From: Rubrivivax sp.
GTDB lineage: Bacteria; Pseudomonadota; Gammaproteobacteria; Burkholderiales; Burkholderiaceae_C
Assembly (NCBI GenBank): GCA_030681795.1
Contig: JAUXRG010000063.1
Location: 1 to 64,000 of the forward strand
Direction of reading: 5' to 3'
Length of the DNA: 64,000 nt
A model generated the notes under the pieces. The model was not told where the DNA came from. It was given only the letters and a program-made list of their open reading frames with translations, and searched no databases. Each line of letters starts with the position of its first letter. Within the stretch, counting starts at the first letter, position 1. The position numbers were made by a program, and so were the translations under genes. This document shows, piece by piece, positions 24,826-37,715 of the stretch.

Positions 24826-24839
24826 TTGATCCAGGTTAA
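24826..24839 (+). promoter_or_regulatory. FNR/Anr-type box upstream of fused Nfn-like gene
   Basis: TTGATCCAGGTTAA keeps the full TTGAT half and has GTTAA in the other half (8 of 10 overall). A weak -10 candidate, CAACAT (24862-24867), is centred 32 bp downstream, close to class II geometry. The start codon is at 25009. Confidence 0.5.
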
Positions 24840-24934
24840 GTGCACCCCACGGGTTTGCCCTCAACATCGCGCAGTGCGCCGAGCGTGCAAATCTCGACCC
24901 AGTTTCGACGGAGCGGAAGACCCAGGATGAAAAT

Positions 24935-24973
24935 GCCCCCGCGCTCATTTCCTTCACTGCCCCCCGAGGGGGC
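24935..24973 (-). repeat. Dispersed palindromic repeat, copy 1
   Basis: Read on the minus strand it contains a GCCCCC-TC-GGGGGGC hairpin followed by AGTGAAGGAAATGAGCGCGG and GGGC. The 39-nt element matches 55451-55489 closely. It lies 35 bp before the start of the Nfn-like gene, inside what should be its leader RNA. Confidence 0.65.
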
Positions 24974-25008
24974 TTCAGCCTCTTCGAGGCGGCTCGGCAG
25001 AGGCTGAC

Positions 25009-27369
25009 ATGTACCCCATCATTCGCCGCGAGGCATATTCGGAAACCACCTTCCTGTGGGAGGTGCTGGCGCCTGACGTGGCCCGCTCGGCCGAGCCCGG
25101 CCACTTCGTGATGCTGCGCCTGCACGAGGCGGGCGAACGCATTCCGCTCACCGTGGCCGACTTCGACCGCGAGCGCGGCACCATCACGATGGTGATCCAG
25201 GCGCTGGGCAAGACCACGCTGGAAATGCGCGACCACTACAAGGCCGGCGACCACATCGTCGACTTCGTCGGCCCGCTGGGCCTGCCGCAACATATCAGCC
25301 GCCTCGGGCACGTGGTTCTGGTCGGCGGGGGGCTCGGCGTGGCGCCCGTCTTCCCGCAGCTGCGGGGCTTCAAGGAGGCGGGCAACCGCACCACCGGCAT
25401 CATCGGATTCCGCAACAAGGACCTGGTGTTCTGGGAAGAGACTTTCGCCCGCTACAGCGACAAGCTGATCGTCTGCACCGACGATGGCAGCTACGGCACG
25501 CCGGGGTTCGTCACCGCGGCACTCAAGGAAGTGCTCGAGCGCGACCGGCCCGATCTGGTCATCGCCATCGGCCCGCTGCCGATGATGAACGCCTGCGTCG
25601 AGACCTCACGGCCCTTCGGCGTGAAGACCATGGTCTCGCTGAACGCGATCATGGTCGACGGCACCGGCATGTGTGGCTCGTGCCGCGTGACCGTGGGCGA
25701 CGAGATCAAATTTGCCTGCGTCGACGGGCCCGATTTCGACGGCCACCAGGTCGACTTCAAGGAGCTCTTGCTGCGCCAGAAACGCTTCAAGGGCGAAGAG
25801 GAAGCGGCCAACGCCGACTATGCGCATGTCTGCAACGTCGAGAAGCTGCTCATTGAGCAGGGCAAGACCAACTACAAGAAGTACAAGGATCTGGCCCCGC
25901 ACGCGACGCCGATGCCCGAACGCGACCCGCTGGAGCGCTCGCGCAACTTCAAGGAAGTCAACCTCGGCTACACGATGGCCAACGCGCTGGCCGAAGCCGA
26001 GCGCTGCATCATGTGCAGCAAGCCCGCTTGCATCGAAGGCTGCCCGGTGGCGATCGACATCCCACGCTTCATTCGCCACCTGCTGGTGCGCGATATCGAG
26101 GGCGCGCAGGCCGTCATCAACGAAACAAACCTGTTCCCTTCGGTCTGCGGCCGTGTGTGCCCGCAGGAATCGCAGTGCGAGGCCGTGTGCGTGGTCGGTC
26201 GCAAGCTCGAACCGGTGGCCATCGGCCGGCTCGAACGCTTCATCGGCGACAACGCCAGGCCGCACAAGATGGAGCCGCCACGCTTCGAGCGCAAGCTCGG
26301 TGCGGTGGCGATCGTCGGCTCCGGCCCCTCGGGGTTGGCGGTGGCGGCGGACCTGCGGCGCTACGGCTGCGACGTCACGGTGTACGAGGCCTTGCACGTG
26401 GTCGGTGGCGTGCTGCAGTACGGCATCCCGTCGTTCCGCCTGCCGCGCGAGATCATCAGCCGCGAGGTCGACCAGCTCAAGGCGATGGGCATCCAGTTCG
26501 AGACCAACAAGGTCATCGGTAAGACCTTCTCGGTGATGCAGTTGATGGGCGAGATGGGCTTCGATGCCGTCTTCGTGGGTGCCGGCGCCGGTGCGCCGGC
26601 CTTCCTGGGCATCCCCGGCGAATTCGCCGGCCAGGTCTACTCGGCCAATGAATTCCTGACCCGCGTCAACCTCATGGGCGGCGACAAATTCCCGTACCTG
26701 GATACTCCGATCACCCTGGGCAAGAGCGTGGTCGTCATCGGCGCGGGCAACACCGCGATGGACTGCCTGCGCGTGGCCAAGCGGCTGGGCTCGCCCACCG
26801 TGCGCTGCGTCTACCGCCGCTCGGAGGCCGAAGCGCCGGCACGCATCGAGGAACTGCGCCATGCCAAGGAAGAGGGCATCGAATTCTTCTTCCTGCACGG
26901 ACCGGTCGAGATCCTGACCGATGCCGACGGCGGCGTGCGCGGCATGAGGGTGCAAAAGATGGTGCTCGGCGAGCCCGACGACAAGGGGCGCCGCCAGCCG
27001 GTCCCGCAGGACGAGTTCCTGGAGCTCGAGTGCGACACCGTGATCTATGCCCTGGGCACCAAGGCCAACCCGATCGTCACCAAGTCCACGCCCGGGCTCG
27101 AGCTGAACAAGTGGGGCTATATCGTGGCCGACGCCGCCACGCAGACCACCAGCGTGCCGGGCGTGTTTGCCGGGGGCGACATCGTCACCGGTGGCGCCAC
27201 CGTGATCCTGGCCATGGGCGCGGGGCGTCGCGCCGCGCGGGCCATCGGCGCGTACCTGGCCGGCGGCAAGAGCCACTGGCCCGTGACCCAGGCCGACGCC
27301 GACGCCTTCGTGCCGCCCACGCCACTGGCCAGCGCCCCCATCCCCGACCCCAGCGAGATCCACTCATGA
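25009..27369 (+). CDS. Fused NfnA-NfnB-like flavin oxidoreductase
   Basis: A 786-aa protein joining two modules. Residues 1-280 form a ferredoxin-NADP reductase-type FAD/NAD module with GGGLGVAPVFPQ and a [2Fe-2S] motif MCGSCRVTVGDEIKFAC (near 220-236). From about 310 it is like the small subunit of NADPH glutamate synthase or NfnB/SudA: two cysteine groups for [4Fe-4S] (CIMCSKPACIEGCP and CGRVCPQESQCEAVC), FAD motif VGSGPSGLAVAADL, NADPH motif VIGAGNTAMDCLRV and GGDIVTGGATVILAMGAG. Such enzymes couple NADH, NADPH and reduced ferredoxin, or reduce polysulfide. A split version of the same pair lies at 33316-35754. The operon continues into a rubrerythrin and POR, which suggests handling of ferredoxin electrons from pyruvate. 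Confidence 0.85.
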   Translation: MYPIIRREAYSETTFLWEVLAPDVARSAEPGHFVMLRLHEAGERIPLTVADFDRERGTITMVIQALGKTTLEMRDHYKAGDHIVDFVGPLGLPQHISRLGHVVLVGGGLGVAPVFPQLRGFKEAGNRTTGIIGFRNKDLVFWEETFARYSDKLIVCTDDGSYGTPGFVTAALKEVLERDRPDLVIAIGPLPMMNACVETSRPFGVKTMVSLNAIMVDGTGMCGSCRVTVGDEIKFACVDGPDFDGHQVDFKELLLRQKRFKGEEEAANADYAHVCNVEKLLIEQGKTNYKKYKDLAPHATPMPERDPLERSRNFKEVNLGYTMANALAEAERCIMCSKPACIEGCPVAIDIPRFIRHLLVRDIEGAQAVINETNLFPSVCGRVCPQESQCEAVCVVGRKLEPVAIGRLERFIGDNARPHKMEPPRFERKLGAVAIVGSGPSGLAVAADLRRYGCDVTVYEALHVVGGVLQYGIPSFRLPREIISREVDQLKAMGIQFETNKVIGKTFSVMQLMGEMGFDAVFVGAGAGAPAFLGIPGEFAGQVYSANEFLTRVNLMGGDKFPYLDTPITLGKSVVVIGAGNTAMDCLRVAKRLGSPTVRCVYRRSEAEAPARIEELRHAKEEGIEFFFLHGPVEILTDADGGVRGMRVQKMVLGEPDDKGRRQPVPQDEFLELECDTVIYALGTKANPIVTKSTPGLELNKWGYIVADAATQTTSVPGVFAGGDIVTGGATVILAMGAGRRAARAIGAYLAGGKSHWPVTQADADAFVPPTPLASAPIPDPSEIHS

Positions 27370-28001
27370 GCATCTGCCCCCGCTGCAAGCGCCCGCTCGA
27401 CGACGAAGAGCCCTATATCTGCTGTGCAGGCGTGCAGCTGCGCTGGCGTTGCACCGACTGCCACAAGGTCAGCGAAGGCTTCGCCTTCCCCTATGGCATG
27501 TGCCCCTACTGCAAGGGCAAGCTCGAACTGCTGGACCGCGGTGCGATCCAGGGTGACCGGGCGCTGGAAGCCGTGCGCAAGGCCTTCGAGATCGAGCTCG
27601 GCGGCCACGCGTTCTACGAGCGTGCGTCGCAGGAGGCCAAGGACCCCGTGCTGAAGGAGCTGTTCGGGCGCTTTGCCGCGATGGAAAAGGAGCACATGGA
27701 CACCCTGTCCAAGCGCTACCACGCCGACCTGCCGACCGCGGCCGAGGACTTCCAGCTCGACCGCGCGGCCATCTTTTCCGGCGTGGACCGCAAGCCCGAG
27801 GACCCCGCCAACCTGTTCCGCATCGCCATCGCCTTCGAGCAAAGGGCGGTTGATTTCTTCGCCCGCGAGGGCGAGCAAGCGCCGGCGGGTTCGGTCGAGC
27901 GCGAGCTCTACAGGGAACTGGCCGCCGAGGAGCGCGAGCACGTCGAGCTGCTCACCACCGAGTTCCAGCGTTGGGAGACCGGCCGGGCCGGCATCCTGTA
28001 G
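27366..28001 (+). CDS. Reverse-rubrerythrin-like ferritin-fold protein
   Basis: A 211-aa protein. The N-terminal 60 residues hold CXXC pairs (CPRC, CTDC, CPYC, plus a CC) forming a rubredoxin-like or zinc-ribbon domain. The rest is a four-helix ferritin-like domain with diiron ligands (E in IELGGHAFYERASQE, ExxH in MEKEH, E in AFEQRA, ExxH in EEREH). A metal-binding domain at the N-terminus rather than the C-terminus is the order of reverse rubrerythrins, which reduce peroxide or oxygen in anaerobes. It would protect the oxygen-sensitive POR that follows. ATG overlaps the preceding TGA (ATGA), showing translational coupling. A longer in-frame opening back to 27030 lies inside the Nfn-like gene. 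Confidence 0.8.
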   Translation: MSICPRCKRPLDDEEPYICCAGVQLRWRCTDCHKVSEGFAFPYGMCPYCKGKLELLDRGAIQGDRALEAVRKAFEIELGGHAFYERASQEAKDPVLKELFGRFAAMEKEHMDTLSKRYHADLPTAAEDFQLDRAAIFSGVDRKPEDPANLFRIAIAFEQRAVDFFAREGEQAPAGSVERELYRELAAEEREHVELLTTEFQRWETGRAGIL

Positions 28002-28107
28002 CGCGGCCGGCGCACAATTCGCCCCGCGCTTTTCACCCGCTTTTGTCGCCTCGCATCTCCCAAGGCCGCAACGCCGGCCTGCTGCCCCTCACTGTCAAGA
28101 GACCACC

Positions 28108-31760
<3,653 letters not shown>

Positions 31761-31764
<4 letters not shown>

Positions 31765-32768
31765 GCGTCGATCTCAGAACCCGTTATCTCGGTCTCGAAT
31801 TGCAGCATCCGATCGTGGCCTCGGCCTCGCCGCTGACGGCCCACATCGACAGCCTGAAGCGCCTGCAGGACGCCGGCATCGCGGCCGTGGTGCTGCCCTC
31901 GCTCTTCGAGGAGCAGATCGAGCACGAGGAGATGGCCACGCACAACCTCATGCTGCAAGGCGCTGAAGTCTCGCCCGAGGCGCATGGCTTCTTCCCCGAG
32001 ATGCAGAACTACCGCACCGGGCCCGACCAGTACCTGGCATTGATCGAGGACGCCAAGAAGTCACTCACGGTGCCGGTGATCGCCAGCCTGAACGGCTACA
32101 CGCCGGGCGGCTGGACAGGCATCGCCCGAAAGATCCAGGACGCAGGCGCCGACGCCATCGAACTCAACGTATATTTCCTGGCCGCGAGCGTGGACGACAC
32201 CAGCGCCCAGGTCGAGCAGCGCTATGTCGATCTGGTCGAATCGGTCGCCCGGCAAGTCAGGATTCCGGTCGCCGTCAAGGTGGCGCCGTATTTCAGCGCC
32301 ATGGCGAACATGGCGGCCAGGCTGACGACAGCCGGGGCCTCGGGGCTGGTGCTCTTCAACCGTTTCCTGCAGCCCGATATCGCGCTCGATGAGCTCGAGG
32401 TGTCGCCGCACCTGGTGCTGTCGACCTCCGACGAACTGCGCCTGGCCCTGCGCTGGATCGCCATCCTGCGCGGCCGTGTCAACGCCAGCCTGGCCGCCAC
32501 CGGGGGTGCACACACCACCGACGACGTGCTCAAGTTGCTGCTGGCGGGCGCCGATTGCGCCATGCTGGCGAGCAGCCTTCTGGTCAAGGGCCCGGCTCAC
32601 GTCGGCACCCTGGTGAGTGGCATCCAGGCCTGGATGACCGAGCGCGAATACACCTCGGTGGAGCAGATGAAGGGCTCGTTGTCCCAGCAGTCCTGCCCCG
32701 ACCCCGCCGCCTTCGAGCGTGCCAACTACATGAAGGCGCTAAAGTCCTTCGCAAGCGAGTTCGCCTGA
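31761..32768 (+). CDS. Dihydroorotate dehydrogenase-like flavoprotein
   Basis: A 335-aa TIM-barrel protein of the DHOD-like class. Landmarks are RTRYLGLELQHPIVASASPLT at the start, VIASLNGYTPGGW, DAIELNVYF, VAVKVAPYF, and the FMN-phosphate region AATGGAHTTDDVLKLLLAGA. It differs from true PyrD in its central loop, and a PyrD role is unlikely. Genes of this type are often found beside nifJ, where their substrate is unknown. It overlaps nifJ by 4 bp and is followed by a ferredoxin gene. A role in moving electrons between flavin and ferredoxin is conceivable but not shown. Confidence 0.8.
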
Positions 32769-32821
32769 GGCCCGTGAGGCACTCGGCGCGACCCCACAAC
32801 GACTTTTTCTAGGAGATCACC

Positions 32822-33067
32822 ATGGCCCTTTATATCAACGACGATTGCACCGCCTGCGACGCCTGCAAGCCGATGTGCCCCAACGAAGCCATCGCGGTCG
32901 GCTCGCCGATCTACACCATCGACCCGGACAAGTGCACCGAGTGCGTGGGCGCCCACGACGAGCCGCAGTGCATCGATGTCTGCCCCGCGGACTGCATCCT
33001 GGTCGACCCCAAGCACACCGAAACGCCCGAGCAATTGCAGGCCAAGTACGAGCGTCTGCACGGCTGA
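32822..33067 (+). CDS. 2[4Fe-4S] ferredoxin, YfhL type
   Basis: An 81-aa ferredoxin. The first cluster motif is CTACDACKPMCP. The second has CTECVGAHDEPQCIDVCP with the insertion between the second and third cysteines that is typical of YfhL/Allochromatium-type ferredoxins, which have low potentials. It ends the POR operon and is the obvious electron acceptor for POR and partner of the Nfn-like enzymes. It is preceded by an AGGAG site. Confidence 0.92.
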   Translation: MALYINDDCTACDACKPMCPNEAIAVGSPIYTIDPDKCTECVGAHDEPQCIDVCPADCILVDPKHTETPEQLQAKYERLHG

Positions 33068-33122
33068 CGTTTCCGTCCGGAGGCGGCGTGCGCAGTGCGC
33101 GTTCGCCTCGTGACTGCGCTCC

Positions 33123-33136
33123 TTGCTCCAAGTCAA
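33123..33136 (+). promoter_or_regulatory. FNR/Anr-type box and -10 upstream of split Nfn-kor operon
   Basis: TTGCTCCAAGTCAA matches the FNR consensus at 8 of 10 positions. Its centre (33129.5) is exactly 31 bp from the centre of TAGCAT (33158-33163), a 4 of 6 match to TATAAT. The first gene of the operon starts at 33316. Confidence 0.6.
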
Positions 33137-33315
33137 CCCCGCATCCTGGTAAACGCGTAGCATGTTGCCTTGTCGGCGTGTTTGCCGATGATTGGTTGCT
33201 CCGAGGTGAGGGTTTGGATCCGTGCCTGTCGGCCGCATGTCCGCATTGAAGCCGGCTGCGTGGCTGACGCCAGGATCCCGTCTTTTTTACACCGGGCAAC
33301 GGCCCTCGGAGAATC

Positions 33316-34239
33316 ATGAACACCGAAACCTTGAACAGCCGCTTCCCGATTGTCGCGCGGCAAGATTTTTCCGACGTCACCTTCCTGCTGGAGATCCAGC
33401 ACCCCATGCTGGCCAAGGCGGCCAAGCCGGGCCAGTTCGTCATCGTGATGCCCGACGAGCATGGCGAAAGAATCCCCCTCACGCTGGCTGACTTCGACGC
33501 CAAGAAGGGCACGATCACCCTCGTCATCCAGGCCGTGGGCAAGACCACGCGTTCCATGCAACGCGATTGCAAGGTCGGCTCGACGCTGCTGTCGGTGGTC
33601 GGGCCGATGGGCATCCCCAGCCACATTGGCGGGGCCAAGAAGGTGGTCTGCGTGGGCGGCGGCCTGGGTGTGGCGCCGGTGTTTCCGCAAGCGCGCGCCT
33701 TCCACGACAGCGGCGCCTATGTCATCGGCGTGATCGGTTTTCGCACCAAGGACCTGATCTTCTGGCAAGACAAGTTCGCCGCCGCGTGTGACGAGCTGAT
33801 CGTCTGCACCGACGATGGCTCCGCGGGCCTCCACGGGCGCGTCACAGCCGGCCTGGAACAGGCCATCGCCCAGCACAAGGATATCGACGAAGTCGTCGCC
33901 ATCGGCCCGCCGGTGATGATGAAGGGCTGCGCCGAAGTGACGCGGCCGCACGGCATCCGCACCATGGTGAGCGTGAACTCGGTGATGGTCGACGGCACCG
34001 GCATGTGCGGCGGCTGTCGCGTAAAAATTGGCGACCAGGTGCGCTTTGCCTGCGTGGACGGGCCGGACTTCGACGGCCACCTGGTCGACTTCGACGATCT
34101 CAATGCGCGGCTGGCGCGCTTCAAGCCCTCCGAGGCCGAGGCGAACCAGCGCTTCGAGGAGAGCTGCCGCCTGCAGGCCGCAGCCGCGAAGGTCGAGGCT
34201 CAGGCCGGCAATCAAACCCGGCCCGCTGCCGGCAAGTAG
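33316..34239 (+). CDS. NfnA/SudB-like FAD/NAD(P) oxidoreductase subunit
   Basis: A 307-aa ferredoxin-NADP reductase-type protein. The FAD domain includes ERIPLTLADFD, the nucleotide loop GGGLGVAPVFPQARAF, and the [2Fe-2S] motif MCGGCRVKIGDQVRFAC near residues 233-249. It is clearly related to residues 1-280 of the fused protein at 25009, with shared blocks such as GHLVDF/GHQVDF after the cluster. A charged, Ala-rich tail follows. The partner subunit begins 9 bp downstream. Together they should form a NfnAB-like or sulfide dehydrogenase-like pair linking ferredoxin to NAD(P)H beside korAB. Confidence 0.85.
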   Translation: MNTETLNSRFPIVARQDFSDVTFLLEIQHPMLAKAAKPGQFVIVMPDEHGERIPLTLADFDAKKGTITLVIQAVGKTTRSMQRDCKVGSTLLSVVGPMGIPSHIGGAKKVVCVGGGLGVAPVFPQARAFHDSGAYVIGVIGFRTKDLIFWQDKFAAACDELIVCTDDGSAGLHGRVTAGLEQAIAQHKDIDEVVAIGPPVMMKGCAEVTRPHGIRTMVSVNSVMVDGTGMCGGCRVKIGDQVRFACVDGPDFDGHLVDFDDLNARLARFKPSEAEANQRFEESCRLQAAAAKVEAQAGNQTRPAAGK

Positions 34240-34248
34240 GAATCCACC

Positions 34249-35754
34249 ATGGCAGTGAAAGCGAAGAAGAAAACCATCCGCAACATTCCGCAGGCGCGCA
34301 CGCCGGCGGAGGAGCAAGACCCGAAGATCCGCGCCCACAATTTCAGCGAGGTGTCGCTGGGGTACAAGCTCGAAGAAGCCCTGGTCGAGGCCGAGCGCTG
34401 CCTGCAATGCGCCGACGAGCCCTGCGTGGCGGGCTGCCCGGTGAGCATCGACATCCCGGGCTTCATCCGCAAGATCGCCGAGAAGCACCACCACGGCGCG
34501 TACGACATCATCACCGACACCAACCTGCTGCCGTCGATCTGCGGGCGCGTCTGCCCGCAGGAAAGCCAGTGCGAAGGCGTATGCACCGTGGGGGCGACTC
34601 TGGAGCCCGTGGCCATCGGCCGGCTGGAGCGCTTCGTGGGCGACATGGCCATCCGCGAAGGCTGGTCCAACGTGCCGTACATGGAGCCCAACGGCCTGCG
34701 CGTGGGCATCGTGGGCGCCGGGCCCGCGGGCATGGCCTGCGCGGCCGACATGGCCAAGGCGGGTTGCGAAGTCGTGGTCTACGAGGCTTTCCACGAGCCC
34801 GGCGGCGTGCTCAAGTACGGCATCCCGGACTTCAGGCTGCCCAACGACGTGATCGACGCCGAGATCGAAAAGCTCAGGCAACTCGGCATTCGTTTCGAGT
34901 GCAATACGCTGGTCGGGCGGCTCTTCACGCTGGAGCAGATGCGCACCGAGATGGGATTCCACGCCGTTTTCGTGGGCACGGGCGCGGGCTACCCCAGCTT
35001 CATGGGCATCCCGGGTGAATCGCTCAACGGCGTGCTCTCGGCCAACGAACTGCTGACGCGCTGCAACCTGATGAAGGCGCGCTTTTTCCCCAGTTTCGAC
35101 ACCCCGTTGCAACCCGGCAAGCGAGTCGCCGTGATCGGCGCGGGAAATACAGCGATGGACGCGCTGCGCGTCTCTCTGCGCCTGGGCGCCGATAGCGTGC
35201 ATTGCATCTATCGCCGCTCCAAGAAGGAAGCCCCTGCGCGCGTCGAGGAAGTGCACCACGCCGAAGAAGAGGGCGTGGACTTCAACTGGCTGACCAGCCC
35301 GGTGGAAATCCTCGACGATGGCAAGGGCGGCGTGCGGGCCCTGCGCTGCATACGCATGGAGCTCGGCGAGCCCGATGCGTCGGGCCGGCGCAAGCCCGTC
35401 GAGGTGCCGGGCAGCGAATTCGAGTTCGAGTGCGACATGGTCGTATTCGCCATCGGCACCAACGCCAACCCGATCATCGGCCAGACCTGCAAGATCAAGC
35501 TCAACAAGTGGGGCTACCTCGAGGCCGATGAGAACCTGGCCACCTCGCTGTCGGGTGTCTGGGCGGGCGGCGACATCGTCACCGGCGCGGCCACCGTCAT
35601 CAAGGCCATGGGCGCCGGGCGCACGGCCGCGCGCCACATGAAGGCCTGGCTCGGTCTGCGTGACAGCAACGCCGTCTACGCGGGCGAGGCCGGCGACACC
35701 TTGTTCGGCATCGCCCGAGAAGAGCATGGCTGCGCACCTGTGCGCGTCGCCTGA
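34249..35754 (+). CDS. NfnB/SudA-like NADPH oxidoreductase subunit
   Basis: A 501-aa protein of the glutamate synthase small-subunit family. The [4Fe-4S] cysteine groups CLQCADEPCVAGCP and CGRVCPQESQCEGVC, the FAD motif VGAGPAGMACAADM, the NADPH motif VIGAGNTAMDALRV and the closing GGDIVTGAATVIKAMGAG are all visible. No glutamate synthase large subunit is nearby, so a GltD role is unlikely. A roughly 30-residue tail after the last motif is not recognised. It corresponds to the C-terminal half of the fused protein at 25009. The likely partner is the protein encoded just upstream, and the likely electron source is KorAB. Confidence 0.86.
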   Translation: MAVKAKKKTIRNIPQARTPAEEQDPKIRAHNFSEVSLGYKLEEALVEAERCLQCADEPCVAGCPVSIDIPGFIRKIAEKHHHGAYDIITDTNLLPSICGRVCPQESQCEGVCTVGATLEPVAIGRLERFVGDMAIREGWSNVPYMEPNGLRVGIVGAGPAGMACAADMAKAGCEVVVYEAFHEPGGVLKYGIPDFRLPNDVIDAEIEKLRQLGIRFECNTLVGRLFTLEQMRTEMGFHAVFVGTGAGYPSFMGIPGESLNGVLSANELLTRCNLMKARFFPSFDTPLQPGKRVAVIGAGNTAMDALRVSLRLGADSVHCIYRRSKKEAPARVEEVHHAEEEGVDFNWLTSPVEILDDGKGGVRALRCIRMELGEPDASGRRKPVEVPGSEFEFECDMVVFAIGTNANPIIGQTCKIKLNKWGYLEADENLATSLSGVWAGGDIVTGAATVIKAMGAGRTAARHMKAWLGLRDSNAVYAGEAGDTLFGIAREEHGCAPVRVA

Positions 35755-35802
35755 GCTCCGGCTCCCCAAATACCTCCGCAAGACAACCTCAAGAGACCAG
35801 GC

Positions 35803-37713
35803 ATGACCAAGAACGACGCTGCAGTCCTCGACCGCAAGAAGAAGGCGGGCGATGCGCCCGCCCGCAAGCCGGCGATCGACCTGACCGAACATATCGTCGA
35901 GGTGATCAGCGACTCGGGCGAAGGCGCCCAGCGGTGCGGCCAATCGCTGGCCGCCATCGCCGCGCGCAGCGGCAACGGCATCTGGACGGTGGAGATCATC
36001 CCGGCAGAGATCCAGCCCCCCGCGCGCAGCTCGGCGGGTGCCAGCGGCATCCGCATCCGCATGGGCGCCAAGCGCATCACCAACGGCGGCGACCAGACCG
36101 ACCTGGTGATGGCCTTCAACGAACAGGTGATCCTGGGCCGTGTGCAGGCCGGCGAGCTCAAGCCCGGCGCCACGATCATGCTCGAGAGCATCTGGCGCGA
36201 AAACAGGGACCCGAAGATCGTCTCCGCGTACGCGGAGACGGTGAAGATGCTCATCGACAGCGGCTACCGCATCATCGAGATGCCGCTGGAGCGCGAGTGC
36301 CGTGCGCTGATGTCCGACCCCAGGCGGGGCAAGAACATGTTCGTGCTGGGCGTGTTGTGCAGCATCTACAGCTTCGACCTGGGCCTGGCGCGGGCGCAGA
36401 TCGCGCTGATCTTCGGCAAGAAGGACGCCAAGGTCATCGAGTCCAACGTGCGGCTCATGGAGGCCGGTTTCGCCTGGGCCGAGAAGGCGCTCGATTTCAA
36501 GTTCCGCATCCCCGCGGCGCCCATTGCCGAACCGCAGGTCGTGGTCAGCGGCAATACGGCCATTGCGCTGGGTGTGCTGGCCTCGGGCATGGACATCTGC
36601 GCGATGTACCCCATCACGCCGGCGACCTCGGCATCGCACTACCTCAGCGAGTGCTTCGAGCGCGTCGGCGGCCTGGTGCACCAGGCCGAGGACGAAATCG
36701 CGGCCTGTGCCTTCGCCATCGGGGCTTCGTATGCCGGCCGCTGCGCCGTCACCATCACCTCGGGGCCCGGCTACTCGCTCAAGCAGGAAGGCATCGGCCT
36801 GGCGGTGATGGCGGAGATTCCGCTCGTCGTCGTCAACGTTCAGCGCGGGGGCCCCAGCACGGGGCAGCCGACCAAGGTGGAGCAGGGCGACTTGCTCACC
36901 TCCGTCTACGGCAGCCACGGCGATGCACCCAAGGTGGTGATGGCCGCCAGCGGCATCGAGGACTGCTTCTACTCGATGATCACGGCGCGCAAGATCGCCG
37001 AGACCTTCAACATGGTGGTCGTGGTGCTGACGGATGCCGCCCTGGCGACCGCGCAACAACCCTTCGTGCGCCCGCAGTTCAGCGAGGAATGGCTGGCCGC
37101 GCCGATCGACCAGTCGCCGGTGCCCGAGGGCGCCAAACCGTACGACTGGGACCCGGTCACCGGCATTGCTCGGCGCTTCGTTCCGGGGCAGCCGGGGGGC
37201 ATGCACACCATCACCGGCCTGGCGCACGACCGCCAGAGCAAGGTCGCCTATGACCCAGCCATCAACGAAGAAGGCCTGCGCATGCGCAGCCTCAAGCTGG
37301 CGGCATTGCAGAAGACGCTGAAGACGCCGCCGGTCTATGGCGAGCCGCAAGGCGACCTGCTGCTGGTGGGCTGGGGCAGCACGCAAGGGGCCATCGAAGA
37401 AGCGGTGGACCGGCTGCGCGCACAAGGCAAGAAGGTCTCTTCGCTGCACCTGCGCTTCATCCAGCCGCTGCCTTCGGGCATCCGCGAGATCCTCAAGCGC
37501 TTCAAGCACGTGATCTCGATCGAAGGCAACTGGTCCGACAGCCTTCAGGACGAAATCATCGACGAAGACAACCGGCGCTATTCGCAGCTGGCCATCATGC
37601 TGCGATCGCGCTACCTGGTCGACATCGACTGCTGGAGCGAGGCCCGTGGGCAGCCCATCAAGCCCGGAAGTGTCGTGGAAGTCGCTCTTAACCGTTTGAA
37701 CCGCAAAGGCTGA
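35803..37713 (+). CDS. korA: 2-oxoglutarate:ferredoxin oxidoreductase, alpha (gamma-alpha fused)
   Basis: A 636-aa protein. Residues 25-215 match the gamma domain of 2-oxoacid oxidoreductases (SDSGEGAQRCGQSLAAIAARSG, IRIRMGAKRITNGGDQ). From about 240 comes the alpha domain (VVSGNTAIALGVLASGMDICAMYPITPATSASHYL, GPGYSLKQEGIGLAVMAEIP, QRGGPSTGQPTKVEQGDL). The gamma-alpha fusion of this size with a separate beta subunit is the two-gene KOR form known from Mycobacterium and from Thauera/Azoarcus. The enzyme interconverts 2-oxoglutarate and succinyl-CoA with ferredoxin. Substrate choice cannot be proved from sequence; another 2-oxoacid is possible. korB follows after 2 bp. Confidence 0.88.
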   Translation: MTKNDAAVLDRKKKAGDAPARKPAIDLTEHIVEVISDSGEGAQRCGQSLAAIAARSGNGIWTVEIIPAEIQPPARSSAGASGIRIRMGAKRITNGGDQTDLVMAFNEQVILGRVQAGELKPGATIMLESIWRENRDPKIVSAYAETVKMLIDSGYRIIEMPLERECRALMSDPRRGKNMFVLGVLCSIYSFDLGLARAQIALIFGKKDAKVIESNVRLMEAGFAWAEKALDFKFRIPAAPIAEPQVVVSGNTAIALGVLASGMDICAMYPITPATSASHYLSECFERVGGLVHQAEDEIAACAFAIGASYAGRCAVTITSGPGYSLKQEGIGLAVMAEIPLVVVNVQRGGPSTGQPTKVEQGDLLTSVYGSHGDAPKVVMAASGIEDCFYSMITARKIAETFNMVVVVLTDAALATAQQPFVRPQFSEEWLAAPIDQSPVPEGAKPYDWDPVTGIARRFVPGQPGGMHTITGLAHDRQSKVAYDPAINEEGLRMRSLKLAALQKTLKTPPVYGEPQGDLLLVGWGSTQGAIEEAVDRLRAQGKKVSSLHLRFIQPLPSGIREILKRFKHVISIEGNWSDSLQDEIIDEDNRRYSQLAIMLRSRYLVDIDCWSEARGQPIKPGSVVEVALNRLNRKG

Positions 37714-37715
37714 AC

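Larger units (their letters stand above)
24568..25008. other. Divergent intergenic region with two FNR-type boxes and a palindromic repeat
   Basis: The 441 bp between the conduit operon and the Nfn-like operon contain FNR-like sequences at 24738-24751 and 24826-24839 and a dispersed palindromic repeat at 24935-24973. I see no coding sequence in it. Confidence 0.6.

Noticed and set aside
34249..35754. GltD, small subunit of glutamate synthase
   Set aside because: No large subunit is nearby, and the gene pairs with a FAD/[2Fe-2S] subunit and korAB, as in NfnB/SudA-type enzymes.
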